DNA of 64,000 nucleotides from Moniliella sp. 'wahieum' (Eukaryota > Basidiomycota > Moniliellomycetes > Moniliellales > Moniliellaceae): NCBI GenBank assembly GCA_003971905.1, contig RSEE01000073.1:186001-250000 (forward strand), written 5' to 3'. A program made the position numbers and the translations under genes. This document shows positions 21,712-32,208 of this stretch, piece by piece; position 1 is the stretch's first letter, and every line of letters starts with the position of its first letter. The notes beneath the pieces were generated by a model. It was not told where the DNA came from and searched no databases. It saw only the letters and a program-made list of their open reading frames with translations.

Positions 21712-24700
21712 ATGTCGCGCGCAGGCAGCTTCGACTCGCTTGCCACCAGCACCAACGACGGCGACTACCCCGACGACGACGCGTACTCCGCCGCAGGCGC
21801 ACGCCAATACAGCCCTGTCATCGACGATGATGACGATGATGACGACGATGACGACGACGATGATGGCGACGACGTCGACGACGATCACGAGCGTGATCCC
21901 CGCGCCCGCCACGCCCGAGCCAGCGACAACGAGGATGACGAAGACGAAGATGGGGACGAGGACGATGAGGATGAGGATGATGATGAGGACGAGGACGAGG
22001 ACGAGGACGAAGACGAGCCCCCCCGGCCACGCCCCTCGGATGCTGCCCGCCTAGCCGCTGCCCGGGCTATCGCCGCATCACGCGCCAACTCGCGGTCATC
22101 GTCCGCACAGCAGCCGTCGCCACTGCCCCACTTGCACTTGCATTTGCAGCCTCAAACGCAGCAGCGCCCCACCAGCCGTCCGCTCGGATCCAAGTCCGCA
22201 TCTGCGCCCCGCAATCGCACAGGACGCACCTCGGGCGCAGCCGCGACAGGCGCTGCTTCTCCTGGGGTGGATCCCGAGCTGTGGAAGAAGTCCAAGTCGT
22301 CCAAAGCGTTACCGCTGAAAGATGCCTTGGAGCGTATCGTAATTCAAGCGGGGCGGAAAGACGTGTACAGTTTCTTTGCCGAGCCCGTGGACACCAAAGC
22401 CGTTCCCATGTACCGCCAGATCATCACTCACCCCATGGATTTTGGAACCATCCGCACCCGCATTCAGAACGGCCACTACACCACGGTCGTTGCCTTTGAG
22501 CAAGATCTTATGCTTGTGTTCAACAACGCCATGACCTTCAACCCCCCCAATTCGCCGTACCATCAATCCGCGGACCGTCTTGCTCGCTGGGCCGAACGGG
22601 CCATCCCACGGGAAACACAGTACGCCATCACGCCAGCTGAGCAAGAGCAACTTGATCGAGGGAAGGATAGCCTAGCTGTCGCTGCCCCGGGTGCAGCTGC
22701 CCTCGCGGCGGCCCAGGATGAGGAAGCAGTATCAGAGGAGGAAGGGGAGGAAGAGGAGGAGGATGGTGACCGCCCCTCCACCCGTGCTGCCACCCCTGCG
22801 GCCAACTCCGCGGCAGCCAAACCACGACGCTCCTACCGCCCGCGCCAGTCGGCCGCTAGTCGTCCATCGGTCCACCACACTCACCCCGTCCCCCTCCAGT
22901 TCCTACCCGATGGGAGTATCGACCCGTCGTGTGGTTCGGACGTGTCGCTCATCCCCATCCTGCAGCACGGCTGGGAAGCAGTCTTCTTGAAGCGCAAACC
23001 CATCCCCCTCAGCTGTACGGGCAGCAATCCTTGCGGCTGAGCAGGCATCGAGAGCGGAGCAACCTCGGCTGTTTTCAGTTCAAGCGGTTCCGGTTGAGAA
23101 CTTAGCGGACCTCCCTGCGGGTAATGGGTCGAGTGCACGTACGATGGCTCTGTATCCCCCTCGGGCAGGATACACCAACCCCGCCGGAGACAAGGTTGAG
23201 GTCAAAACCTACATCGAGACTGTTACTTCTGCCCAGCCCGTGCCACTTCGTGAAACCGAGTGGCCACCCTTGCGCCCAGACACGCGTGGTACCCAACCTG
23301 CCCCGGTCAAATCCAAACGGAAAGGAAATGTCCCAGTGCACCTGCCCACTCGGGTGGCTGGAGCCATCCCGGATTCAAGTAAGGCTACAGTGGCCAACTG
23401 GGGTCTGGAGGAGGGCAGTTCGTCTGCTCCGCCACTCCGGTGGCCAGCCGTCGACCCTGCATCTCTTGTGTTGGGCCGTAAGACCGGGATGGAGCTGGCC
23501 TGGCCTTTGAGCTGGTCCGCTGTCACTGCCAGGCCCTCGAGGCAGTTGGGCGCCCACGACGTGGGTCTTGCAGGGACTTGGGTCCCTGGATCCATGGTTT
23601 CTGCCCAAGGAGTGTTACCTTCCCCCCCCAACGCCCTCAGGGACCAAGGGTTGACGGAAACGATTCTTGAACAGCTGGGAGGGAAAGCGTCAGCGAAGGC
23701 CAGCCTTACTCTTCCAACTGCTCCTACCGATACTACAGAGAATCCCACCCTTGAACTGGCACAGACGAATCCTTGGGAAGCTCAAAGTCAACTGCAAAAG
23801 GCAAGGCGGTCCAGTCAGGAACGTTTGGCCGGCGCCTGGACCTCCGCATTGGCCCCAGCTGTCCCGGCCGATATGACACATGCAATGTGGACCAACATGT
23901 ACCGTTCCTACCGTCCTGCTGTGGCCAACATCATCCAGGCGGGCGATGGTGCGACGGAGGCGTTACGTGCTGGAATCTATGGCGGAGCAAAGGGGGAAGC
24001 CTACCTCCGTTCGGTTGCCCGGTTTGTTGCTGCTGCTGCCGAAGGAGTAAGGGAGCGTTATGGCCGCTCCCCCGAAGCTGAGTGGGATCCCGAAGGGCAA
24101 GACATGGTACTCCCTCATGAACCCGATGGAGGCGAAGAAGGTAAAGATCAACCCATTTTTGCCTCTCCCAGCAGGAAACGTTCACGCTCCATATCGGTTA
24201 TGAGCGAGCGAGGCAGCAAGCGAGCTCGTACTTCCGTTCCGCCTCAGATCAAGGTGGAAACGTCGGGGGCGGCAACGGATGTTGCGCCTCTGGCTGCGGA
24301 GCCAGAGGAGGCGCAGCCTGCCGTATCGACGTATGTTTCTTCCTTGGGGGTGCCGCTGGTGGCGTATGTACGGGACATGGTGGCCGAGCCCTTGACGCAA
24401 GGCTGTCTTTCCGTTTTGGACGAGGTCGCGGCTGGGTTCAGCTTGGTGGGCTCGGGGTTGCCTGATGAAAAGCCGGGAGAGAGGCGGCCTGACCTTCCGC
24501 CTCAAAAGGTCGCTCAACTGGCACTCGACCGGGCTGGAGTGACCCATGAGGCGGCCCAACGCGATCGGGACGAAGCGGAGTACTGGTCGGAGCTCAACAA
24601 GGAGCTGGAGGGAGTCGAATTGGGTGTGCCCGCATCCGAAGCCGAGGCGGTGGGGATGGCACGCACGCCCTCGATGCCCGGCTTGGCCCCTCTGGGCTTA

Positions 24701-25216
24701 GCTACTGCTACTGCGCTGGCCGCGTCCTACACAGATCCCGGGCTGCGGATGCGGAGGGACGAGCTGGTGCGCCTGTTTGGCACGAGGATGGATGTACGCG
24801 AGCTGCTGCGATCGGACGAGGAGTTGAAGGCCTCCTTTGTCGCGCCTGTTGGGCAGACGAAAATCGAGGTCCCACGGGTCAAGGGCCTGCTGCCCACAGC
24901 CCTCCCGCCTGTTGCAGCCGAACTGAGTCTGCCCCTGACGGGAGGCGGGCTGGATCGTGAGTCAGCTAAGGCCGCGCTTGACGCCACGGCCAAGATCATG
25001 GTGGAGCTGGGAGTGCGTAAAGCGCCCGTCGAAGCCGACCGCGCGCTGTGGCTGGACCAGATTCGACGGACCTTGATTCAGACCGCGGTCTGGGGCTGCC
25101 CAGCTGCCGATATGCGTGCGCCCATCGCTGCGGAGGTGGTGAAGCGGGTGGAAGTCAATCCGCCGGTGCGGAAGGAGGTAGAGGCCGTCTTGGCCCAGGC
25201 GGCGGCGAAAAAATAG
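21712..25216 (+). CDS. Bromodomain protein with acidic N-terminus (BRD7/BRD9-like)
   Basis: Probable acetyl-lysine reader of a chromatin complex. The first 105 residues include three Asp/Glu blocks. The bromodomain spans about residues 200-310, with the ZA-loop PMDFGTIRTRI and acetyl-lysine-binding asparagine in FNNAMTFN. A second acidic patch and then a long region without a domain I recognise follow, carrying a basic stretch (SRKRSRS) near 24174. The frame shifts once near 23006, where ATCCCCCTCAGC needs one more C to read IPPSAVRAAIL. With that, the gene is one 1,160-residue reading frame, not two genes. BRD7/BRD9 relation is judged from the bromodomain only. Confidence 0.75.
21823..22017 (+). 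repeat. Asp/Glu-coding GAY/GAR triplet tract
   Basis: Three blocks of GAC/GAT/GAG codons, interrupted by a short Arg/Ala-rich segment, encode a polyacidic region of the bromodomain protein. Mixed codons suggest selection for the protein rather than pure slippage. Confidence 0.8.
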
Positions 25217-25358
25217 TTGTACGCAACACAATTGTACGATCTCACCTGGGCTGCGCCCGTTAGTTGGCAGAGCGAGTGGGGGGGTATAGGTATCCCAAGG
25301 TAGGCACGCTGTGTCCGGGCGGCAGATAATCGAGAGGGCCAAGCCGGGCGCCACGGCC

Positions 25359-25363
25359 AAAAA
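25359..25363 (-). terminator. Pol III T5 terminator of U6
   Basis: A run of five T on the minus strand directly follows the U6 3' end. Confidence 0.7.
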
Positions 25364-25479
25364 CATAATGTGCTTCCGAAGAGCGACTCTTCTGGTCAAG
25401 ATTGTCATCCTTGTGCAGGGACCATGCTAATCTTCTCTGTATTGTTCCAAGTTTAACGATAGCAAGCCGAAGCTTGCAC
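25359..25479 (-). ncRNA. U6: U6 spliceosomal snRNA
   Basis: Read on the minus strand, the gene starts GTGCAAGC-UUCG-GCUUGC, a perfect 5' stem-loop. It contains the ACAGAGA box within ATACAGAGAAGATTAGCATGG, followed by the AGC catalytic triad region and CCCTGCACAAGGATGAC. The internal stem-loop can be drawn as GAC-(AA)-UCUU/GACCAG/AAGA-GUC, different in sequence from yeast and human but of the same shape. A T5 terminator lies at 25359-25363 and a TTTATC box about 20 bp upstream of the start. One conserved C after CATGG is T here. About 120 nt, slightly longer than usual, with no intron seen. Transcribed by Pol III and bound by La and LSm proteins in other fungi. Confidence 0.9.
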
Positions 25480-25658
25480 CGCGTCAACCGTGATAAAGGT
25501 AGGTCTGCCAGCGCAACTGATATCCAGTCGTCATGTGAATCGTAATTGACCCACCGTCCATTCACTTACACATAATTTCTCCAAATCCCTGTCTGCACCA
25601 GTGAACACCTTTTCTCTTCGTCTCATCGACAAAGTGTATCAAGCCTAGGTCCCCGCTG

Positions 25659-28600
25659 GTGCTGACGGCCCCTCACGCCACCTCGGCTAAGCGGCGCATC
25701 AAACGCGGCGCAGGGGCACTGGAGCGCGCAACCCAAGCGCGTCGCACCGCTTCGGGTGTCGGTAGGAGAACCTCTGAACATCCGCCTCGCAGCGCAGACG
25801 ATGATGTGCATATGACTGCGCATCGTCCAGCAGTACAGCTGAGGCAATTCGCTCCCCCTTCATCTTTCCAGCCCCACGCTACATCCCCCCCCCTCTGCCA
25901 TCGGTTGCAGTCCGGCTCTCAACAAGCCCCCCACCCGACACGGCCCACCCCTATCAAATGGCCCCTCGGTGATGGGAAGACATGGTATGGCCACTTGTCC
26001 GCCACAGATGGAGCTTTTATGCAGGTCTTGTGGCCACCAACGCGGCAATACTCAATCGAGAACTACCGAGGTGGTTGCTGGCCGCGCTTCCGAGTGCGGG
26101 GCGGATATTTCGGCGTTCAATCTATATACGTGGATGCTGTCGTGTTTGATGCAATCCAGCATAACGCCAACGTGGGTGGCCCAGCGCTTTCGGTCATTGG
26201 CCATCGACCGGTCATAAAAGGGGGGCTTGAAAGGGTTGTATGCATGCTCGCCCCCACGGGCAAGAACAGCACCGTGAGGTATAATATGTTTGAAGCGCAC
26301 CAATACACCGATTTCTCAACGCGCGAGGCTCCCGACCCAGTCACCATGGCCGACCGCCTCATTCGGGAGGGCTGCCTCAGCCGCGCAGCAAGTACCCTCG
26401 TCGGCCAATCCACCATTGCCCCTCTCACCCCCGAGACCCAGGCAAGCCTGGAAAAGCTCCACCCCGTTGGAGAGGCGAACCCCTTCAGCCTCGGCCCGGG
26501 CACAGCCTTTGGCAACACCACCACCCGCACTCGTCCCACCCACACAGGCCGCGTGGTACCGCCGTGCACCACCCTCACCGACACGACGGACAGTGACCGC
26601 ATCGTGGTGGACTTGGACGAAATCGACTTTGTTGCTTTGATTGCCACATTTAGAATCGACGTTGGGGCAGGTCTATCCGGGTGGACCCAGCCCCTCCTAA
26701 AAACGACCCTTGAATGCAAGCGCTTCGTCGCCTTTCTCACCGCCCTCACCAAGAGTATTTACCACGGCACTGCCCCAGGACGCGAGCTCCTGTTGGCCTC
26801 CCGCCTTACCCCCCTGGAGAAGGCATCGGGCGGCATCCGCCCCATCGCCTGTGGGGAGCTGATCTACCGCCTGTGCGCCAAGGCCATAGCTCGAGCGATC
26901 TCCCCCAACAGCTGGCTTCTCCCCACCCAGTTGGGAGTAGCATCCCAAAACGGGGTGGAGCCTATCGTGCGGATGGTCGAGCGCATGACAGCGCCAGGCG
27001 GGGAGAACGATGCGGAACTGGGCGACTTCAGCCTCGTCGCCATGCTCGACTTTACCAACGCCTTCAACACTGTGCGCCGTCGCACACTCGCCAAGGCACT
27101 CCATGCCTACGCCCCCCATCTCCTCACCTTGGGCCGATGGATCTATGGTTCCCCCACCCAGCTTTGGGTTGCGTCGGGCGGAAATGAGACCAGCGTCCTG
27201 TCGGCAGAGGGCGTGCGGCAGGGCGACCCCCTCGCCCCCTTTTTCTTCTCCATCGCAGTGCGGCCCACGCTAGAGAAGTTGAGCATTGCTCTGCCGCCGG
27301 GGCACCTGGTGATGGCATACCTGGACGACATTACGATTTTCGGTCCAGAGCCAGGCATTACCGGCCAAGCCGCGGAGATTTTGGAAGACGACGCGTCAGG
27401 CCTCAAGCTCAACCTGCGCAAGTGCGTCGAGTGGGACCAGGACCAGATTCGGGAGGATGGTCTGCAGGTTCTGGGCACTTGTGTGGGAGGGGTAGACTGT
27501 CGTCGATCGTGGCTCCGGGCCCAACTGGCCAGTCTGAGGGAGAACATGCCTAAGTTTGATGGCATCACCCGCCAGGGACGTCTCTTACTATGGCGGCTCA
27601 GCACTCAGACCAAGCTGCGCCACCTGCTCCGCACCATGCAGATGGAAGGAGAGCTCGACGACGTGTTGGCCGAGATTGATGCCTTCATCTGTACGGAGTT
27701 CAGACGGATCCGGGGCGACGAGGATCCCCAAGGTGCCAAGGACGACCACTTCGACATGCTCATGAGCCTGCCTCTCCGGCTGGGAGGATGTGGCAGCCCG
27801 CTTTACTCGCATATCGCGCCCCACGCCCGTGCCGCGGCCAACGAGGTCAACGACTATCTTATTACCACTTATGTTGACCGTTCGGGACCGCAAACGGCAA
27901 CGGCCAACGCATTTACGAGGCAACGCCAGCGCTGCCGCGAGATGTGGGAGCAAAGTCGACAGGAGCTGCTCCAGAAGCTGGACGCTGCCGATGGTCGCCA
28001 TGTGGTTGAGCACAGCAACCCGCTGAGCCACAACTGGCTCTCCGCAAAATTCCATCCGTCCCGTACCTTAAGCTCTCTGACCAGGAGGTCCGGGTGGGTC
28101 TCCAGCTCCGCACGCTGTGCCGCACCACGCGCAGCAGGTGCAAGTGCGGTGTCATGTCCTCGCTGGAGCACATCATGTCTTGCACCCGCACCCAGGCCAA
28201 GTTTGGTGCGTTGCATGAGGCAGTGCGGGAGCCCATTCTCCAGCTCATACGCTCCATCCCCGACACTCACGTCCGCAACGAACCTATGGTGGAGGACGAG
28301 GATGGGACGAGGCACGGACCGAGGTCACAGCGCACCGACTACCGTGTGATGGGGCCTGGAGCACTGGGAGGAACCGGAATGGAGGTCGACCACACGCTGC
28401 GCGACACGGGAACGCATGAGGCGCAGAACGCGTACCGGCGGGTGGTACACGAGAGCACTGCGTCGCCTCTGGAACGCCGGGAGAAGGAACTGCTTCGACT
28501 GCTTGAACAAGCAGAATGCGACAAGAACGCCAAGTACCAGGGACGCACTCAAGAGACGTTTTTCCCCCTGGTTTTGACGACGCGAGGATACTACGGCACC

Positions 28601-28780
28601 AAGACAGCGGGCAAGTTGTTTGCGCATTGGAAGGAGTTGGCTACCAAGTCTCAGTGGAAATGGTTCCTCGCTCGGATGTCAACCACGTTCATCCGTGTCC
28701 ACACGCGCTACCTAGGGTACGGGACCGGATGGCGAGAGCCGGAGGGTCCTGATATCCTAGCGATCCCCCTGGTTCCTTGA
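25659..28780 (+). CDS. LINE reverse transcriptase / restriction-like endonuclease
   Basis: Makes the cDNA and nicks the target during target-primed reverse transcription. Reverse transcriptase motifs: RLTPLEKASGGIRPIA; motif A MLDFTNAFNTV (Asp near 27048); motif B GVRQGDPLAPFFF (27210-27248); motif C AYLDDI (27315-27332). Downstream lies the endonuclease zinc knuckle C-x-C-x7-H-x3-C (28139-28183), then TDY (28335-28343) and MEVDH (28380-28394) as the D...(E/D) catalytic pair. The frame shifts once near 28050, where GCAAAATTCC needs one more A to read AKIPSVPYLKLSD. The tail LFAHWKELATKSQWKWF is shared with the second copy. N-terminal zinc fingers seen in R2-like elements were not found. Confidence 0.85.
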
Positions 28781-28800
28781 CCTTAGTGGCGCTTTCAAAC
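25659..28800 (+). mobile_element. Non-LTR retrotransposon (LINE) with restriction-like endonuclease
   Basis: A single-ORF LINE of the early-branching type that uses a PD-(D/E)XK-like endonuclease instead of an APE endonuclease. It begins about 180 bp upstream of the U6 gene 5' end, pointing away from it. The exact 5' end is not clear; the 3' untranslated part probably continues past 28800. No terminal repeats. A second, shorter and divergent copy of its 3' end is at 58027-58226. Only one apparent frame break is visible, so the copy is close to intact. Confidence 0.85.
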
Positions 28801-29257
28801 AACCCCCAAGATGAACGGTTCGGTTTAGACGTAGCGTTCCCCCTGTCCCAGCCTTAAGCTCTGTCAATGATATGAATTCAGAAAGGAAGAAAATGAAGAG
28901 ACGCAATTTATAGAAAGAGCTAAGGTGGCTGTGGCCGGATCAGAGGGAACTGTTGTTCTTCGTTTGACCGCTGTAAGAGTGAATAGGTACAAGAGAGCTG
29001 GTGCTCAAAAGGACAAGTATAGAAAGGAAGAAAATCCAAGACAAAGGGTGTGCTCCAGATAGAGAAAAATGCGGCCGGTTTTGTTAGTGGGCAGAGGGAT
29101 CTCTCTGGCAATTGCATGGGCCATCCAATCGAAGGCGCATGTGTAATACCGAACAATGCCAGAAGAACTGAATGGCGGGGACCAGCAGAAAAAGCGAGGA
29201 CAGTTCAGTCTTCCACACAAGAGCCCATGAAGGAAAGGCCACAGGTGAGAGAGGGTG
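28781..29257. other. Intergenic, LINE 3' flank
   Basis: Holds the LINE 3' untranslated region and the downstream flank of the secreted-protein gene. An A-rich patch (28880-28920) may be part of the element tail. No gene seen. Confidence 0.5.
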
Positions 29258-30270
29258 TTAAATGGAATTCAGAGTAGGACCATTGGTAACCGATGCGTAG
29301 CCGACGCAGTTGGAGCTGTGCGGAGCCGGGTGCGCAGACGGGGCGGGCCATTGTGTTGGTAATAGGTGGACAGGGAACCGTTGACAGTGTAAATCCCTGG
29401 CTTCTCGCCAGCGTCGCCGTCACACTCCTCGAACACCCCCCGTCGTAGTTGGCCGGCATGGCCCACATACATCCCATCTCATCGTAAATGTGCTGGCAGT
29501 ATTGTCGCGAATCGTCAGTTTCGCCCCAGACGCATGCCCGCACACAGAATTCCGACGAGGAAATGAAGCTCATCCACTCGGGAAAGCGTTGGTAAAATCC
29601 CCAGAGGGCGTTGGAAAAGACCAACCCGCCCCGGGTTGCCAGAACCAGTCGCACCGTGAGGGTCCAGCTCGCCACCCTCGTCGCGGGGCTTGATGTTGAT
29701 CTTGGTAAAGTCACCCTTGCCGGTTACCTGGAATGTGGAACGTGGTGTCGCCGTCAGCACATCCATACCTCTGTAATATGTATGTAATCCGTCGTATTCG
29801 ACGAACTGTGGCATGGAAACGTACCTGGATATAGTGGGGCGTCTTGAGGAAGTGGGCGCCAGTGATCGTACCGTCTGGAATGAGACGGGTACCATAGCCT
29901 TCCTTGAGACAGTACGAGACCATGACCTCCTCAGATTCCCCCACCGTCTCTCCCGGGCTGGGGAGACCCCACAAGCAGAAGTCGGTAACACTGACAAGAG
30001 GGTTAGCTATCAGGGTGGGCGCGGGTCGCGGCTCGGCAGGAGACGAAAGGGGGGAAGGAGAGCATACCTGTTGATGAAAAGGTTGGCGCAGGCGGCAGTG
30101 GGGTTGGAGGCTCCATAGCGGGCAAGACAGTCGTTGTAGCCCTGCTCACCCCCGGTGGGGTCGACCTTGGCGGGCAGGTTTTCAGGGGTTAAGTACAGGC
30201 CGTTGTACTGGTCCTGGGCCCAGGCTACGGCAGCCACCAGGAGCGGGGTGAGGACAGCGAGACGAGCCAT
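29258..30270 (-). CDS. Secreted glycoprotein of the basidiomycete 'macrophage-activating glycoprotein' type
   Basis: A signal peptide (MARLAVLTPLLVAAVAWAQ) is followed by a cysteine-rich extracellular protein. Exons: 30068-30270, 29825-29990 and 29258-29727, with GTATGC/TCAG and GTACGT/CCAG introns. The blocks LCLWG-like FCLWGLPSPGETVGESEE, YCLKEGYGTRLIPDGTIT, EWMSFISSSEFC and YCQHIYDEMGCMW match a family I recall from Cryptococcus and other basidiomycetes as macrophage-activating glycoprotein. No enzymatic role is known to me. The frame shifts near 29633, 29446 and about 29335, all in G or C runs. The C-terminus NCVGYASVTNGPTLNSI then ends at 29258. No GPI signal is apparent. Confidence 0.75.
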
Positions 30271-32208
30271 GATAACAAGTGGAAGGCAGGGGGGCGAAAA
30301 CGAAACCGAATGGGAGGATCCACAGGACGGGGCAGGCGAAGGGGTGGGGAGAGAAACGGGATGGTGGTGGGTGGGTTTTATACCCAGCTGTACGATCCCC
30401 ACTTGAGCTTCCCTCGCGCCCCCGCGGCTCTGCCCAGCTAGGGAAGGGCACTTTTGCTTGTTCATCGTAGCAGAGTCCCTGCCTCCCTATACCGAGCGCA
30501 GCGCTGAGCTCAGCCTGAGCGCTGAGGCTGAGCAGGCATGCCTCGCCCCCAACACTGCCGTCGAGTTACATGCTCTCCAACACGGCCGCGAGCAAGGATC
30601 ATCGAGATCATCAGGCGATCCAATATCCAATGCCAACCCAGCGCCAACCAGGCGGGGAAGCACGGGCCATCACATGCAGCACAGGGATATACACACCCCC
30701 GACCGCCACCAGCACTGGCCCTGTGTTCTCCCCGTGCCTAGCGTGCCATGTGCCATCTGGCGTCGGGGCATGGCGCCTGTCTGCCCTACTGGGATCGACG
30801 CTGGACCTTGGGCGCTGTGGCTTAAACGTTAAACACGTTAAACGTTAAACAAAGGCTAGCACCGGCTTCAGCACTCCGGCAAGCTGCAAGCTTCTCATGA
30901 TCTCATGCCCTTAATTGGCCTGCTTCCCACCCCATCCTCGGCGGTAGTCTTCTAGCTTCAAGCTTCAAAGCTTTAAGCTTCCAGCTCTTCCCGCCGACGT
31001 CATCGAACTACACACCCAGTCTCGACACACTCATCCTCTCCAGTCGTGTCGTGTGCGCGGGGGCGCGATTTCTCTGCTCTCCACAGGCGCATGGCCAAGC
31101 CTGTTTAGATCTTAGCTGAAGCAGGCGCGAATGAGGTCTCCCCTTTCCTCCACTTGGACCTTTTCCCTTGCTGTACCCGAAAAAACGGCAACCCTCTCCC
31201 CCCCTCTTCCAACAATTCGGGGGTGTGGCCTGTGGGCTTTCCTTTGCACCACCACTCCTGTTGCGTACATACATGTACAGTGCACAGTTCGACTCTACCG
31301 AGCTTGAGCGGCCCTGCGTCATACGCGTCATATCATGTAACATCACATGGCGAAGATTGTGAGCCGACGGTCCTGCTCTCTAGAGCTCATTCTACCAATC
31401 CGTCCCATACTGGCACCAACTGAGACCGAGTTGTCTTCTGCCACTGTATGATCCACTCGATCCACACCCTCCCTCAGATCCTCAGATCCTCCGGTCTCCC
31501 TTCTTTCCAAGCATGCATCACCTTGAAACTTGTATATGCGGTCAGCCGGTCAGATCTCAGAGACGACGCATCGTATGTAAACTGCATGTAAACTCTGGAC
31601 GCTCAGACTCAGCGGCCCCACCCGACCCCCCCACGAATCCTTTTTCAGCACGTTGTGGCAGCTGCGCTGGAATCCAGTTTTTGTTTGTTCGAGAGGGCTC
31701 GAGACCTTCTCCCGTACACGGTTGTGGGCCCTTCCACCCCCCACTGCGAACCAGGCGAACGGTGCCCAAGGCGCTAACTATTCGGACGGCTCTGTAGTAC
31801 CACTAGGCAGAGTACCGACTGCGGAAGTCACTAGACTAGAGGCCGCGTTACAGAGTATACACCTCGCCCACGCCACCAACCAAATGTGGGCGTCACTGTC
31901 TGGCGGTCAGTACTCTGCTTTAGCTCCATGTCTCTGAAAAAGCAGCCGAAGACGACCAGCGGGATACTAGTTACTGTCCAATCCAAGTATCTGCCCCAAC
32001 ACACAAAAGCACAACCCGAAACGTATGCATCGTTGCGATGCCTCGACACCATACTGTCGAGGCGACTGGCCCGCGCGGCCACCAACCCATTCCCGGACAA
32101 ACTAGGTAACCAGGTCGCAAAAGAGGAAAGATCGGTGCCCACAGGGGGGCATTCGCATTCGCTGTCGCACACCTCACCCCTCCCGTGCACGCTTTACCAG
32201 GGCTGGAA
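30271..32208. other. Long intergenic region
   Basis: Nearly 2 kb without a recognisable gene. It contains CTTAAACGTTAAACACGTTAAACGTTAAAC at 30821-30850 as two near-repeats of an AACGTTAAAC word, an AAGCTT-rich stretch (TTCAAGCTTCAAAGCTTTAAGCTTC) around 30957-30980, and a CATGCATC word at 31512-31519. Part near 31850-32208 is probably the 3' flank of the RRM gene. Confidence 0.55.
30821..30850. repeat. TTAAACGTTAAAC repeat
   Basis: Two overlapping TTAAACGTTAAAC-like palindromes separated by CACG lie in an intergenic region. They resemble the AACGTT promoter word but with TTAAAC arms; only the sequence pattern supports this. Confidence 0.5.

Noticed and set aside
23040-23144. Boundary between two large frames that suggests two genes
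   Set aside because: The region between them stays open in the downstream frame, and one extra C in a C5 run joins both into one protein. Two genes are unlikely.
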